Source: Telmatactis stephensoni (taxonomy: Eukaryota > Cnidaria > Anthozoa > Actiniaria > Isophelliidae). From it: a DNA stretch of 64,000 nucleotides. Shown piece by piece: positions 1 to 11,700 of this stretch (within the stretch, counting starts at the first letter, position 1; each line of letters opens with the position of its first letter). The notes under the pieces were generated by a model, which saw only the letters and a program-made list of their open reading frames with translations, had not been told where the DNA came from and did not search any database. The stretch covers positions 186,001-250,000 of the forward strand of contig JALIZF010001503.1 of assembly GCA_029948255.1 (NCBI GenBank). Direction: 5' to 3'. Made by a program: the position numbers and the translations under genes.

Positions 1-380
1 CTGATTCTCTCTCTCTGTACTCGGTGTCCATTACTTTGAAGCAAGCCTTTGATCATTCTTATGCCAATATTTGGATTTTGTTGTTGTGCAGGCATTATCA
101 TAATTATAATACAATATTTTAAGTGATTTATTAAAATATCTCTGCAGAGATATGAATTTTTCAAATTGTGAGATTTTTCAGAAAAATTATGTACATTTTC
201 TGTAAAATTAGCAAATTTCCATTTTGCCATTTTGGGGAAAGGTCTATTAGATAGAGGGCGCGCCGGGTTTTCATTAACCTGTGAAACAAAGTATACTAAT
301 TATTAAGTGTAATACTGTCAGACAAACACAATAGATAGATAAAGTGTATTTCATGGGTAAATGAATAACACTTAAAGGAT
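1..380. other. Intergenic, nothing recognised
   Basis: AT-rich sequence without a convincing reading frame or repeat. The 3' flank of the short minus-strand ORF that follows lies here. Confidence 0.5.
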
Positions 381-689
381 CTATTTACCACCTTGGGCAA
401 TAATTTCAGTTTTGACTCGAGAGGAGGGTTGCCTTTTATTCATTAATGGAGCCTGATACCCTGAGACGCTAGAGCCGACATGTTTTTCAGTATGTAGTGA
501 AAATTCATAAACTTCACAAATTGAATTCACGATAGCATCTGGAACATCCAATGTCACAAGCATTCTGTTAATGTAATCTAATCGTAAGGTTACCATATTG
601 ATTTCATTTGGCTCTTTTATATTGTCTATAATCTCCACAAGATCACGGATGGCATCGACAACGACTCCAAGGTTAAATTCAGCCGCCAT
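381..689 (-). CDS. Short ORF, 102 aa, unknown; possible first exon
   Basis: An open frame starts MAAEFNLGVVVDAI and has a balanced, soluble, probably helical composition (acidic N-terminal half; basic C-terminal tail), unlike the low-complexity frames elsewhere. It ends GGK-stop, and the sequence just before the stop reads as a possible splice donor (CCCAAG then GTGGTA), so it could be the first exon of a longer gene or of a transposon-derived integrase-type protein. No domain motif is visible and I do not recognise the family. Being left of any other gene it has no informative context. Confidence 0.35.
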   Translation of the reverse strand: MAAEFNLGVVVDAIRDLVEIIDNIKEPNEINMVTLRLDYINRMLVTLDVPDAIVNSICEVYEFSLHTEKHVGSSVSGYQAPLMNKRQPSSRVKTEIIAQGGK

Positions 690-899
690 TTTGATCTCAA
701 AGAATGAAGAGAGAAGGCCCTGGGAACGATGTTGTTCTTTTTAGGAGGGAGGGGAGGGCTCGTCACAGTGACACACGATACTTTTTGGCGGACTTGGGAC
801 GTGTTTGATAACTCAACTTTCAACATTGCAACAAGCAACAAGGATCACCAGGGATCCAAACATTATAAGCTACAAGTTCGAATTACGAGAGTCAAATTT

Positions 900-1310
900 G
901 AAAGTTCGGCTATTTATGTTGAATTGTGTGAACTCTGTTGTTGATTTGTGAAGCTGTTGGTTGAATTGTATAAACTCCGATGTTGATGCATGAAGGTTAA
1001 TGTTGAGTTGAGTGATCTGCGATGTTGATGTATAAAGTTGGAGGTCAAATTGTCCAAATCGAATGTTAAAATATGGAGTTGGATGTTGAGCTGTGTGATC
1101 TGCGATATTGATGTATGAAGTCGGTTGAAGTTGATAAAGTTGGATGTTGCTGTCAGGGAACTTCAATGTTGGAATGAGTCAAATCGAATGTTGTTGTATG
1201 TAGTTGAATGTTCGATCTCGAGTTCTTGAAAGTTGAGATCTGAACTTCAATGTTGTATTGTATCAAATACAATGTTGACGCGTGAAGTTGAATGTTTCAT
1301 GTCAACATTG
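900..1310. repeat. Degenerate tandem repeat rich in GTTGAA/ATGTTGA
   Basis: Imperfect units of roughly 50-60 bp repeat the pattern TTGAATTGTGTGAACT followed by GATGTTGATG and TGAAGTTG. The frame on the minus strand (870-1166) is only a translation of this repeat. Short words resemble the GTTGAAG-rich interior of the element at 37238-37694, so both may derive from related elements. Confidence 0.6.
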
Positions 1311-1492
1311 ATTTTTGGCGGGGATGGAACGCCATACAGTCAAACCAAGCACAAATTTACCATTTCAACTTGATTCTGATTGGCTAAAATCGGCGTGAAC
1401 TAGTCCAGAAACTACTGACAAAAGTATAAAAGGGCCAGCCTACCCTGGTGAGGTTCTTTGTACATTGGAATCTTCGAACTCGTATAAACGTA

Positions 1493-3272
1493 AGGTGGCT
1501 GGACCCTATTTCGCCAGTGCGCGGGTAGTCGAATTGAAGCGGCTATTAATTGCGTTACAGAATTAAGTTGACCAAACTTTTTACACACACCTACTACAAA
1601 TGGACCAAATTTTATAATGATGCTAGTTTGGTTGAAATCGGAGCTTTTTTAACATCGAAATTGTTATACACTTGATTTGAAATTTTGCCAATTTTCTCAA
1701 AATCCTGACCTCGACGAGCAAAACGATTTATGGGACTTTGTAAATCAAATGTCTGTCTATAATGTGAGAGCGTTTCAAGAAATTCTATTAAGCCGATTTT
1801 GAGTAAAAACGGAGCAATTATTTTACTAATTTGAAGAAATTTAAAACCGCGGGTGCTCTACTAAAGTAATTTTATAACCATAATTTCCCAAAGAAAACTA
1901 GCAATATTTTTGGTTCCAAATAATACCAAGGCATGGTTCTTTATTTTGTGAATATGTCATCGTTTTTGCAGTTTTTGATTGCCGTCGAGACGACTGTACG
2001 TAAAGCACTAAATTGCCGCGTTTAACTCGGAATTTCGACATACACGTTAATAATACTGGTTCTTGAAAACTAGTAGATGAATTTTTTTTTATTTCTCGAT
2101 ATTGAATATTCAATCCTTTACCAGTAAGGTGTGTAAATTACAAAGGCATTGAAGTTTTTTAAGACCATTAAATAATTTTTTAAACATTGCCATATGTGCA
2201 TCTCTATTCTCCGAGTTGTTGTCGGTGTTTGATTATGCATGCCTGCATGCGTGTCGCTTTGGCGCCTCGTGCAAAAAAATGCAAATATACATGGAAAGTC
2301 ACGCCAGTGATATCCAGAGTAACGCTGTACGTAGCAGTTCCTTACTACAGTTTCTAGAACTATGGTATTTCCTTGTACAAAAAGAAAACGGAGAAGTGAA
2401 ATATTGCTGGAAAACACATTAAAGGCTGAAAAGGCGAAGAAAAGTAGTTCACCAGTCCAGGTAACTTGGAAGACTTCCATGTATTTGCATTTTTTGCACG
2501 AGGTGCCAAAGCGACACGCATGCAGGCATGCATAATCAAACACCGGCAACAACTCGGAGAATAGAGATGCACATATGGCAATGTTTAAAAAATTATTTAA
2601 TGGTCTTAAAAAACTTCAATGCCTTTGTAATTTATACACCTTACTGGTAAAGGATTGAATATTCAATATCGAGAAATAAAAAAAAATTCATCTACTAGTT
2701 TTCAAGAACCAGTATTATTAACGTGTATGTCGAAATTCCGAGTTAAACGCGGCAATTTAGTGCTTTACGTACAGTCGTCTCAACGGCAATCAAAAATAGC
2801 AAATACGATGACATATTCACAAAATAAAGAACCATGCCTTGGTATTATTTAGAACCAAAAATATTGCTAGTTTTCTTTGGAAAATTATTGTTATAAAATT
2901 AATTTAGTAGAGCACCCGCGGTTTTAAATTTCTTCAAAGTAAAATAATTGCTCCGTTTTTACTCAAAATCGGCTTAATAGAATTTCTTGAAACGCTCTCA
3001 CATTATAGACAAACATTTGATTTACAAAGTCCCATAAATCGTTTTGCTCGTCGAGGTCAGGATTTTGAGAAAATTGGCAAAATTTCAAATCAAGTGTATA
3101 ACAATTTCGATGCTAAAAAAGCTCCGATTTCAACCAAACTAGCATCATTATAAAATTTGGTCCATTTGTAGTAGGTGTGTGTAAAAAGTTTGGTCAACTT
3201 AATTCTGTAACGCAATTAATAGCCGCTTCAATTCGACTACCCGCGCACTGGCGAAATAGGGTCCAGCCACCT
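1493..3272. mobile_element. 1.78 kb palindromic (foldback) element with TA target duplication
   Basis: Two arms of about 800 bp (1493-2297 and 2469-3272) are near-perfect reverse complements around a loop of about 170 bp. The ends are AGGTGGCTGGACCC and its complement, directly flanked by TA on both sides (1491-1492, 3273-3274), which fits a Tc1/mariner-type or related insertion. Mirror-image frames of 65-71 aa occur in the two arms (1898-2113 minus, 2655-2852 plus) and differ at only a few residues, but no transposase motif is seen. Best read as a non-autonomous foldback element. Confidence 0.85.
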
Positions 3273-3274
3273 TA

Positions 3275-4679
3275 AACACATGATCGAACGAACTTTCTTC
3301 AATTGTGGAACTGTTGCGATTGAAATTCAACGTAAACAAGGAAATTGGGCAAATATTAAGCTCTAAGTTTAAGCTTCAGCTAACAGTTTCCTCGGTAAGC
3401 TATATTTACAATTGATAGCTGATGTTTTATATGAGTAGTTTTACTGAAATGTTCATAATAAGCGAACTCTGACCTTCAAACAGTGCGTTGGAATTTGGTT
3501 TCTCGCTTCCCCCAATTCAAACAACCAACCAAAAGATACTCATAAAGATCTCTAAAATCCTAGGGAGATCGTGTAACAGCGCAATATAATTTCGGTTTTT
3601 AGTTTAATAATAGATATTCGTATTCTTGATTTTCAGTATGATGGCAGTTTGTCTCACGTCCACCAGCATGGCGGCAAACTTTTAAGAACATATTTTCAAA
3701 CACAAACGTGGCAAATATAACTTATTTTAACTACAATTAGCAATTCAAAGTGTATATAAACACAAAATACTGTGATGTGAAAGAATTTGTATTGATTTCC
3801 CTGGCTTTTCAGGCGCGTGACTTTGCGTTGTGTGACATAACACCGGCTACAACTCTTACCGAATAAAACATTTTGTGCATCAAATTATTTCGATATAAGT
3901 TCAAAAATTATCTAAAAACACAGTTTCCTAGACCATATTTTAGAATAAAATCGATTGGATGTGAAATTAAATTTAGTTATATTTTTTCTTGAACCTATGA
4001 CGACGACTTGATCAGTGTCTGAGTTCGCATGATTTTGAAAATTGTAGTAATGTGTTTATAGTGGGTGCTAATGCTCAGAATTTGCAAAGTGTAAATGGTA
4101 TCATCGGATTTAATGATATTAAGTTTCGGTCGTGTTGGAAACTACTCAGCCAAAATGCTAGATCCGCCCCTGCCACGTTGCCTCAATGAGGAACTAATTA
4201 TAAAGGAGTACATATTTTTTTATTTCTCAATCCCTCTCACTCATACGAAAGCATTCATTTTTGCTAAAATGGATATTTGAGTTTGTTTTCTGTTTGATCC
4301 GACTTTCTCCTTTCATGTACAACAATACTCGTTATGCCCTGCTTGAATTGATCTAGCTTGGAGTGGATGCAAGTTTGTTGACGTGCGAACCAAAGAACTG
4401 GAAAAATGAGAACCAAGAAATTATACTTATCAAATTAGTCTGATTAAACAACATAACCAATATGTAACCACTATACTGACAATAAATTTCTTCACTACAA
4501 GTCGAAATGCAAACCAGTCACTAAAATTTTCGCGTCATTTTATGATCGCGATTTTCTGAAAATTGGACTTCGTAATAAAATACCAACATGCCCCTTGAAT
4601 TCTAAACTGGAAAATCCGAGAAGATGAATTGACTTCGCCGATCACGGAAGAGGACGTGAAGGCATGGTTAAACCTGGTA
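3275..4679. other. Intergenic, no gene recognised
   Basis: AT-rich sequence with short chance frames only. A fragment CTAGATCCGCCCCTG near 4160 resembles the end of the inverted-repeat element at 7492-7808. Confidence 0.5.
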
Positions 4680-4689
4680 GTAAAGTAGC

Positions 4690-4900
4690 ATCCTGATCGT
4701 GGTGTCATGATGGTGACGCAATTAATGAATGTCATACACGTCATAGTCTGACGTCCTGTTTTAACGTCACGTCATCTTTGATGGCATTCACATGACTGCG
4801 CATTTGATCCGAATTAAAGCCACTGACCATTGTCAATCATCCAACCAATAATCTCGTCCCAAAGCCGTTCTTTTTTTACTGCGCATGCTCGTCACATGAC
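4690..4900. repeat. Dispersed repeat, second copy at 27700-27840
   Basis: The block starting GTCATGATGGTGACGCAATT and including GACGTCCTGTTTTAACGTCA and TTTACTGCGCATGCTCGTCA recurs at 27700-27840 in the same orientation with small deletions. Probably a fragment of an interspersed element. Confidence 0.75.
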
Positions 4901-5193
4901 TACGCCCTACGGCCTCGTGCAATTTTGATACTCTTTCAAAAACACACTCGTGCGAATTAATTTCAAATTGAACTCGAAACCGTATGATTACCTATACAAA
5001 TACATCAATACTTAGTTTCGCTGTCTTAGTATAATGCAGCCTAGTCCCCAGGCTATCCCGTCTCTCGTTTCAAAACGTGACGTCACAGAGTGACTCCAAC
5101 GGGAATGCCTAGCAAATAATGCCAAAGTTCAAATGGCGGACGCAAACTCAGAGACAAACGTGATGCTTTAGAAGACGCTGTTCACTTCGAAGT

Positions 5194-6968
5194 TAAATGC
5201 TCCCAAGAGACCATAATACTCAGAGAGCGAAACTCAGTATTGATGTCTGTGCGATGTTCGCGGCGACTAAGGCTATTTTTAGCTATTTTTTAAATCAAAT
5301 TCTACTGTTCGAGATTCTGTTCGGCCTTGCTTGCGCGCAATGGCGTTATTACTTAAAAGAAGACGCTATAAAAGCGTTCACTTGGGCAAAACGAGGAAGC
5401 TCGGGTAACAAAGCTTGCTTGCAAAGGCCACTTGGGTAATTTTGCACACCTGCATGCTCGGTCTACGACAGGTAGCTCGGATTTTACGGATAAATATCAG
5501 ACCGAGGTCTTGACAGTGTGGAACAAGCCCGTAGGGCTTTAATTAATAAAGAAAGTACATTTAAGTCTCAGCTGAATTTGTATGGGTTCCTTACATGCGC
5601 GTAGAAATAACAAACTCATAACAAGTTTGTGTGAATTATCCAATTTTTAAATTGTTTAAAGTACCTAACTTTACTGACGCTTTAAGTCTTCAAACGTGCC
5701 TCAAGATTGTTCTTGAAATGGGAAATCAGTTTTGATGATCATCCAGCAAAAGAAAAAAACCGTAAAATCCATAAACAGTCATTGGCGTAACTTCTTGACT
5801 TTGCAAAGAACCTTTATGCACTTAGAAATGTTCACGGAAATTTATTCTTTTATTTATTCTTTCCTCTGTTTATTTATGAAATCATTCATGCCGGACTTTG
5901 ATTGGTTCTCCTATTTCCCTAAAGGTTTGGAATAGTCCTATTAGCATAACAATGAAACTTCGCCGAATAGACTACCCCGATTAGTCATTAAAAACATTAA
6001 GTGTCTAGGTAGCGCAGCGGTCTAAGGTGATATCTAAAGGTATGGATTAGGGTCCGGATATCGTCTCCCTCCCTGGCCTTCGGGCTAAGTCATCTGTTAT
6101 ATGTAGCACCGGGATAGCGTGGATGGGGCCGAAATCTTCATCCGTAACGTAAGTCGATTCGATGTCTCAGCTTCTATGAATGTCTCGGGAGAATCGTCCC
6201 AAATTTCATTTTTAGCTTTTTCCTATTTTTCAATTATCTAGTTATTCTTTCCCCATTTCCGGGGGGTCCGATGTAAGGGTTATAGGTTCGAGCCCTGTGT
6301 AGGTCGGAATATTTTTCTTTTTTCCCCCTTTTTCCCTTCCTTTTTACTCTCTTTTTTCTTTTTCGGTTTCTTAATACTTAGATTTTAGCATTTTCTGAAT
6401 TTTTAATTTTTTGCAATCTGTTCTAATACAAATATTAAATCAATTAATTGCATCATTATTAATTTATTCAAATTTTGTTCTATTTATTTCTTGAATATGT
6501 TACAGATTTTTATTTGATTGGTTTGTATGGTAAACGTGTTTCGTGAGAGATTTTAATACTCTTCTTTGTTCCTAACTTTAATAGCAATCAGTCCTCATAT
6601 TCCTGATAATATAGTGTCCTATCAATTTAATCTCTTTTGAGTAAATTAAAGGTACATTTATTTTGTCTTCTTTTTATCGAGCCTCACCTTGATCTATGGG
6701 CGAACGAACGAATGAATAAAAGGATGAATGAACGAATGAATGACTAAATCAGTGAACAAACCACACCAAGCAAGGCTTGGATTGAAATGCCGAAAGCGCA
6801 GCAAAAGGTCCTGTGCGCGCGCACGTCAAAAATCAAATTCTATTGTTTGAGAGCCTTGCGCGCGCGATGGCGAAGTTACTAAAATAGCCTTAGCCACCAC
6901 GAACATCGCACAGACATCAATACTGAGTTTCGCTCTCTTAGTATTATGGTCTCTTGATGCTACCGGAT
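5194..6968. repeat. Inverted pair of dispersed repeats around a SINE-like insert
   Basis: The left arm (about 5205-5350) and the right arm (about 6790-6960) are reverse complements sharing AGAGACCATAATACT and ATTGATGTCTGTGCGATGTT. A third copy lies at about 28595-28780 and a short fragment at 7995-8015. The 1.4 kb spacer holds the tRNA-like piece at 6005-6310. It may be one element with decayed terminal repeats or two independent insertions. Confidence 0.55.
6005..6310 (+). repeat. tRNA-like SINE remnant
   Basis: An A-box-like word (TAGCGCAGCGGTCTAAGG) near 6008 and a B-box-like word (GGTTCGAGCCCTG) near 6285 are separated by about 275 bp, too far for a tRNA, so this is more likely a tRNA-derived element with an internal insertion. 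A T-rich stretch follows the B box. Confidence 0.45.
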
Positions 6969-7491
6969 CTCACAAGACACCCTATATGTGAAATTAACTG
7001 AATTGAACTGAGTTCAAAACTCTAACGGTTGTGTGTTCGCATCAATCGAAGCAATACGATAAGTTGTGTTCGGTCTATTCGATTCTCCACTTCGAAGGTA
7101 AAATCTCTTAGTAATTAGTGGCTATCTATATCGCTAAAATTTCTGGTGAATTGAAATTGCTTTATTTACACAGACTACTGTCACAAGTTGAGTTAAATCC
7201 ACATATATTTTTGCACTTGAAATAAAACTAATCTCCGTCAGATTCTCTTTAATACAATGTAATGTATCTGATATTTATCAAGTTCCCTTTAGCCGCTTCG
7301 ATTCAAATTTTATGGTAAAAAAACTTCACTCAGTTTTATAATCACTGCTAAGACTGTGATTGTTTGAAAATGAAATCCCCTTTACAGTCTATAATCTTCC
7401 TCTATGCTTTCTTAAAAACATATATTAAAACTCGTAAAAATCCAATTTTTGGTCTATATTGGTGAATGTCGATACTCATGCCAGGGCGGAT

Positions 7492-7808
7492 CCAGATGGA
7501 GGGGCGCGGGGGTCAGGACCCCACCCTGTGTTTATATGTCAAGAATTTGCGACAGCAGTTATTTTTTTCTGTGAAAAGACTCACTTTTAACATTCATTGA
7601 AATATCACTAAGCAATGCCAACCCTCTACCCATTCAGTTTTGAATATAATATTTTTGTTTCTAATAAAAAGTGTTAAAATATCACTAGTCTAAGCAATTA
7701 ATGTCATATTTTCAGCGAGTTTCAATGGCTTAAGACCTTTTCGTTTGGGTTCCCTGTTTGTAAACGTCACGTGACCCCCACCTTTGAAAAATCCTGGATC
7801 CGCCCTTG
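7492..7808. mobile_element. MITE with GCGGATCCAG terminal inverted repeats
   Basis: The left end CAGGGCGGATCCAGATGGAG and right end ATCCTGGATCCGCCCTTG are inverted, and inside them GGGGGTCA pairs with TGACCCCC. Flanks TCATGC and TCATTC may be a worn target duplication. No coding capacity. Confidence 0.7.
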
Positions 7809-7987
7809 TCATTCCACCGAAATTGCTGGAAAAAACATTAAAAAGTCAAGTTGTTGTCAGCTAAAGGTCAGGGACACTGCTGGTCAAATCAGGGACACTT
7901 TTGGCATTATTCGCTAGGCGTTCTCTCGCGCTTCGCGATCGCCCCAGGACTTGCTCGCGCTCCGCGCTCGCAAAGGACGCCTGGGGA

Positions 7988-8092
7988 CTAGGCTGAGTAT
8001 AATGGTCTCTTGGTCTTTACGCCTGCAGTGATTGTTACCGTGGTGTCGATAACAAAAAAGGTGTATGCGAAAGAGGATAAGCCAATCCTTGC
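7988..8092 (-). CDS. Candidate terminal exon of MOXD1-like copy 1 (uncertain)
   Basis: After an acceptor (TTTGGTAG) a phase-0 frame runs 35 codons to a TAG; it begins ARIGLSSFAYTFFVIDTTV, a hydrophobic stretch that would suit a membrane-anchoring tail. The equivalent of copy 2 (from about 28890 leftward) keeps the frame but extends much further. The phase agrees with the donor at 8757, yet the equality of the copies is only duplicated DNA, not proof of coding. Confidence 0.25.
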   Translation of the reverse strand, partial: ARIGLSSFAYTFFVIDTTVTITAGVKTKRPLYSA

Positions 8093-8565
8093 CTACCAAA
8101 GGAATCCCATAAATGATAATTTTTTTGAGTATCATGTACATTTTATGTAAAACTTTGAGCTAAATAAAGAAAGTGGAGTCTATTGTTATTTAATACAAAA
8201 TTATGCACGCCTGCAATGCTGCAAAGAATATCAAAATTTGACAGCCAGTCACGTGGTAGCTTAAACAGGCCACAACTTCCTTTTTCAACGGCTTAGTGAT
8301 GACGGGCTTGGGTACAGTCTTTCTATGTACCTAGTAATCATAATTAATAAGGATTGCATTGATTGGTTTGCGGTTGCAGGAATACAATGAATGATCGGTA
8401 AATATGATGGTGTATTAAGTAGAATGTTTTCCTCGTGGACCCAGGACGAACTAAGGGGTGTGTGTTGAGGGGGGAGGGGGGGGGGGTCCTCAGAGACGGT
8501 GGAAAGTCAGAAGTGGGTGAAAGATTTTTCTAGGGGAAAGATGTGTTCAAGGGGGGCAAAAACCG

Positions 8566-8732
8566 AAAGAAAGGAAGAAAGGAAGGAAGAAAGAAAGAAA
8601 GAAAAAAGGAAAAAAAGAGAGAAAGAGAGAAAGAAAGAAGGAAGGAAGGAAAGAAAGAAGGAAGGAAGGAATCGAAGGAAGGAAGGAAGGAAGGAAGGAA
8701 GGAAGGAAGGAAGGAAGGAAGGAAGGAAGGAA
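8566..8732. repeat. GGAA/AAAG purine-strand microsatellite
   Basis: Impure AAAG and GGAA tetramers fill this stretch; the last 60 bp are almost pure GGAA. The paralogous position in copy 2 (29271-29326) is a shorter GGGA/GGAA run. Frames of KKERKK or FLPSFLPS type here are repeat translations. Confidence 0.95.
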
Positions 8733-8756
8733 GAAGTAGATGTGCTTAATTTTTAC

Positions 8757-11700
8757 CGGTATTAACGGCTGGGAATTCTGTTTCCTGCACCTCAACTCGA
8801 TTGACTTCGAGTCTTCGTAGGATTTCTTCAAATCAAAAACTAGTTCATTCGTCCATTCCTTGGGAGGCCATCCAACTACAGTATTGTTCCTAAAAATGAA
8901 TAAACGCATAAACGAATAGATGAATAGATGAATAGATGAATAGATGAATAGATGAATAGATGAATAGATGAATAGATGAATAGATGAATAGATGAATAGA
9001 TGAATAGATGAATAGATGAATAGATGAATAGATGAATAGATGAATAGATGAATAGATGAATAGATGAATAGATGAATAGATGAATAGATGAATAGATGAA
9101 TAGATGAATAGATGAATAGATGAATAGATGAATAGATGAATAGATGAATAGATGAATAGATGAATAGATGAATAGATGAATAGATGAATAGATGAATAGA
9201 TGAATAGATGAATAGATGAATAGATGAATAGATGAATAGATGAATAGATGAATAGATGAATAGATGAATAGATGAATAGATGAATAGATGAATAGATGAA
9301 TAGATGAATAGATGAATAGATGAATAGATGAATAGATGAATAGATGAATAGATGAATAGATGAATAGATGAATAGATGAATAGATGAATAGATGAATAGA
9401 TGAATAGATGAATAGATGAATAGATGAATAGATGAATAGATGAATAGATGAATAGATGAATAGATGAATAGATGAATAGATGAATAGATGAATAGATGAA
9501 TAGATGAATAGATGAATAGATGAATAGATGAATCAATGAATCAGTGAATCGATCAATGAATCAATGAATCAGGGAATCAGTGAATCAATTAGGGGCCGTC
9601 GGTTCCAGTCCCCGACTTAGCTTGAGCCGGGGATTTTTTCCTCTATTTCACTTCACTTCATTTAATTTATTTCACTTCAAATTCGCCATCCCGAAATTAA
9701 CGCTCACGTATATCTATTTTTTTTTGCAAACACTTGTACAAATTTCCTCTTAATAACATTTCAATTTCTTTTAGCCTAGATTTCACAAATCTTTAACACA
9801 TGCACCGTATCTTAGTAGTAGGAAAAGGACAGTTCTGGGACCGGTGCACCCGGTAAAGCTACCCTCCCCCCAAACCCCTAGCCCGGCAGGGCGGTACCTC
9901 CCTCTCTGGGGTATGGGGTACTAGATTAGATTAGATTAGATTAAATTAGATTCTAATTAGATTCTAATTAGATTCTAATTAGATTCTAATTAGATTCCAG
10001 TTAGATTCTAATTAGATTCTAGATTAGATTAGATTAGGTTAGACTCTGATTAGACTGTAATTAGATTCTAGTTAGATTCTAATTAGATTCTCCTATCCTA
10101 TCCTATCCTACTAGATTCTAGCTAGATTCTAATTAGATTACATTAGATTCTAATTAGATTCTAGTTAGATTCTAATTAGATTCTAGATTAGATTAGATTA
10201 GATTCTAATTAGATTCTAGTTAGATTCTAGTTAGATTCTAGTATTTTAACTAGAATCTAGCTAGAATCCTAGAATCTACAATAGAATCTAATTAGAATCT
10301 TATCTAATCTAATCTAGAATCTAATTAGAATCTAACTAGAATGAATAGATGAATGAATAGATAATCTAATCTAATCTAATCTAATCTAATCTAATCTAAT
10401 CTAATCTAATCTAATCTAATCTAATCTAATCTAATCTAATCTAATCTAATCTAATCCAATCCAATCTAATCTAATCCAATCTAGTACCCCATACCCCAGA
10501 GAGGGAGATACCGCCCTGCCGGGCTAGGGGTTGGGGAGGGGAGGGGGGTAGCTGTACCGGGTGCACCGGTCCCAGAACTGTCCTTTTCCTACTACTTATC
10601 TTCTGATGAATTTTAAAAAATGTGCCCCTAAAATAGTCCTATGATTCCACGCGAGTTCCTAGATTCCGGAAAGGCGAATTCATTATGATGACCATATGAC
10701 TGAAGTATTATATAGCCAATAAACTAACTTCCAAAAATGTTTTCGAAAAAATGTGTGATTGATGCCGTGGTCACTTGAAAAGCACTTTGCCAAATCAACC
10801 TTGGGATAGTAGTAGAGGAAGTTCATGCACATCTCTTGTTGTGTCGTTAGTCCGCCCTTTGAAACAAACATAATAAGTATTTCATTAATAACGTTTATTT
10901 TGTTTTGTACAGGAGCTGTAGTTCACTCCCCCAATCGTCCACAGGAAGCCCGGCTTGTAGGAGTTAGAATAGGCCACGTTCGACATTGACATTGGTTTTT
11001 ATTTTGTACCATATTTACATATATTTAATTATTACAATCAATAAAAATATTTAATAAAGTATATGCATAGTAATTTGTTTTGCATGTAATAACTTTTTGA
11101 AACAGAACGAGATAACGAGTGTGTAGGTACAAGCTATCTATAATAACTTTTCCGTTAATCGAGATAGATAGCTTATATTTGTTTTTAAAATGTGGTGTGG
11201 GTCAAAGCAAGAAAATAAGGAAAGAAATATATAAGAAGAAAGAGAAAGTTGATGAAATGCAATTATTGGATTGATTGATATATATATTATATATATGATA
11301 TAAGTTAATTAACTAGATTGATGTTTATAAATAAGTTAAATATAAATTCTTAAATTGGAGTTTGAATCATGTGAAGTAATTGCCAAGTAAGTGATCTGGT
11401 AATTTTACTTTAAAATTGTTTTTGTCTAGATTTTTTAATGATTCATCAATTCTGTTCCAAATTTCGGCACCAGAATATTTTATATTAAATTTGCCATAAT
11501 TTGTCCTTGCCTTTGGTAAGGAATATGAAGACTTGCATGCCAATCGCGTATTAATGCTGACCATTTCAAAAAATGTCTTGAAATAGGCTGGAAGATTGTT
11601 AGAATGAAAGTCATGCATGAATATCGCAGTGTGAAGGAACACTAAGTCAGTAAATTTTAAAATTTTTAGTTTATTAAAAATAGGATTAGAATGAGCGTTA

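Noticed and set aside
2118..2552. 144-codon frame across the palindrome centre
   Set aside because: Lies within the inverted-repeat element and spans its loop; no protein motif.
8547..9536. 329-codon frame made of SIHLFIY repeats
   Set aside because: It is a translation of the TGAATAGA satellite and the GGAA run; the only real coding part is the monooxygenase exon at 8757-8889, which shares the frame.
9914..10480. Possible internal telomeric repeat
   Set aside because: The unit is TTAGA/TCTAA, not TTAGGG, and it lies inside a foldback element with target duplications.
10872..10985. Frame NVAYSNSYKPGFLWTIGG as a monooxygenase exon
   Set aside because: Its start coincides with the inverted repeat end (AATAGGCCACG) seen in copy 2, and the exons at 12354-12413 and 10729-10856 join directly with correct phase and family alignment.
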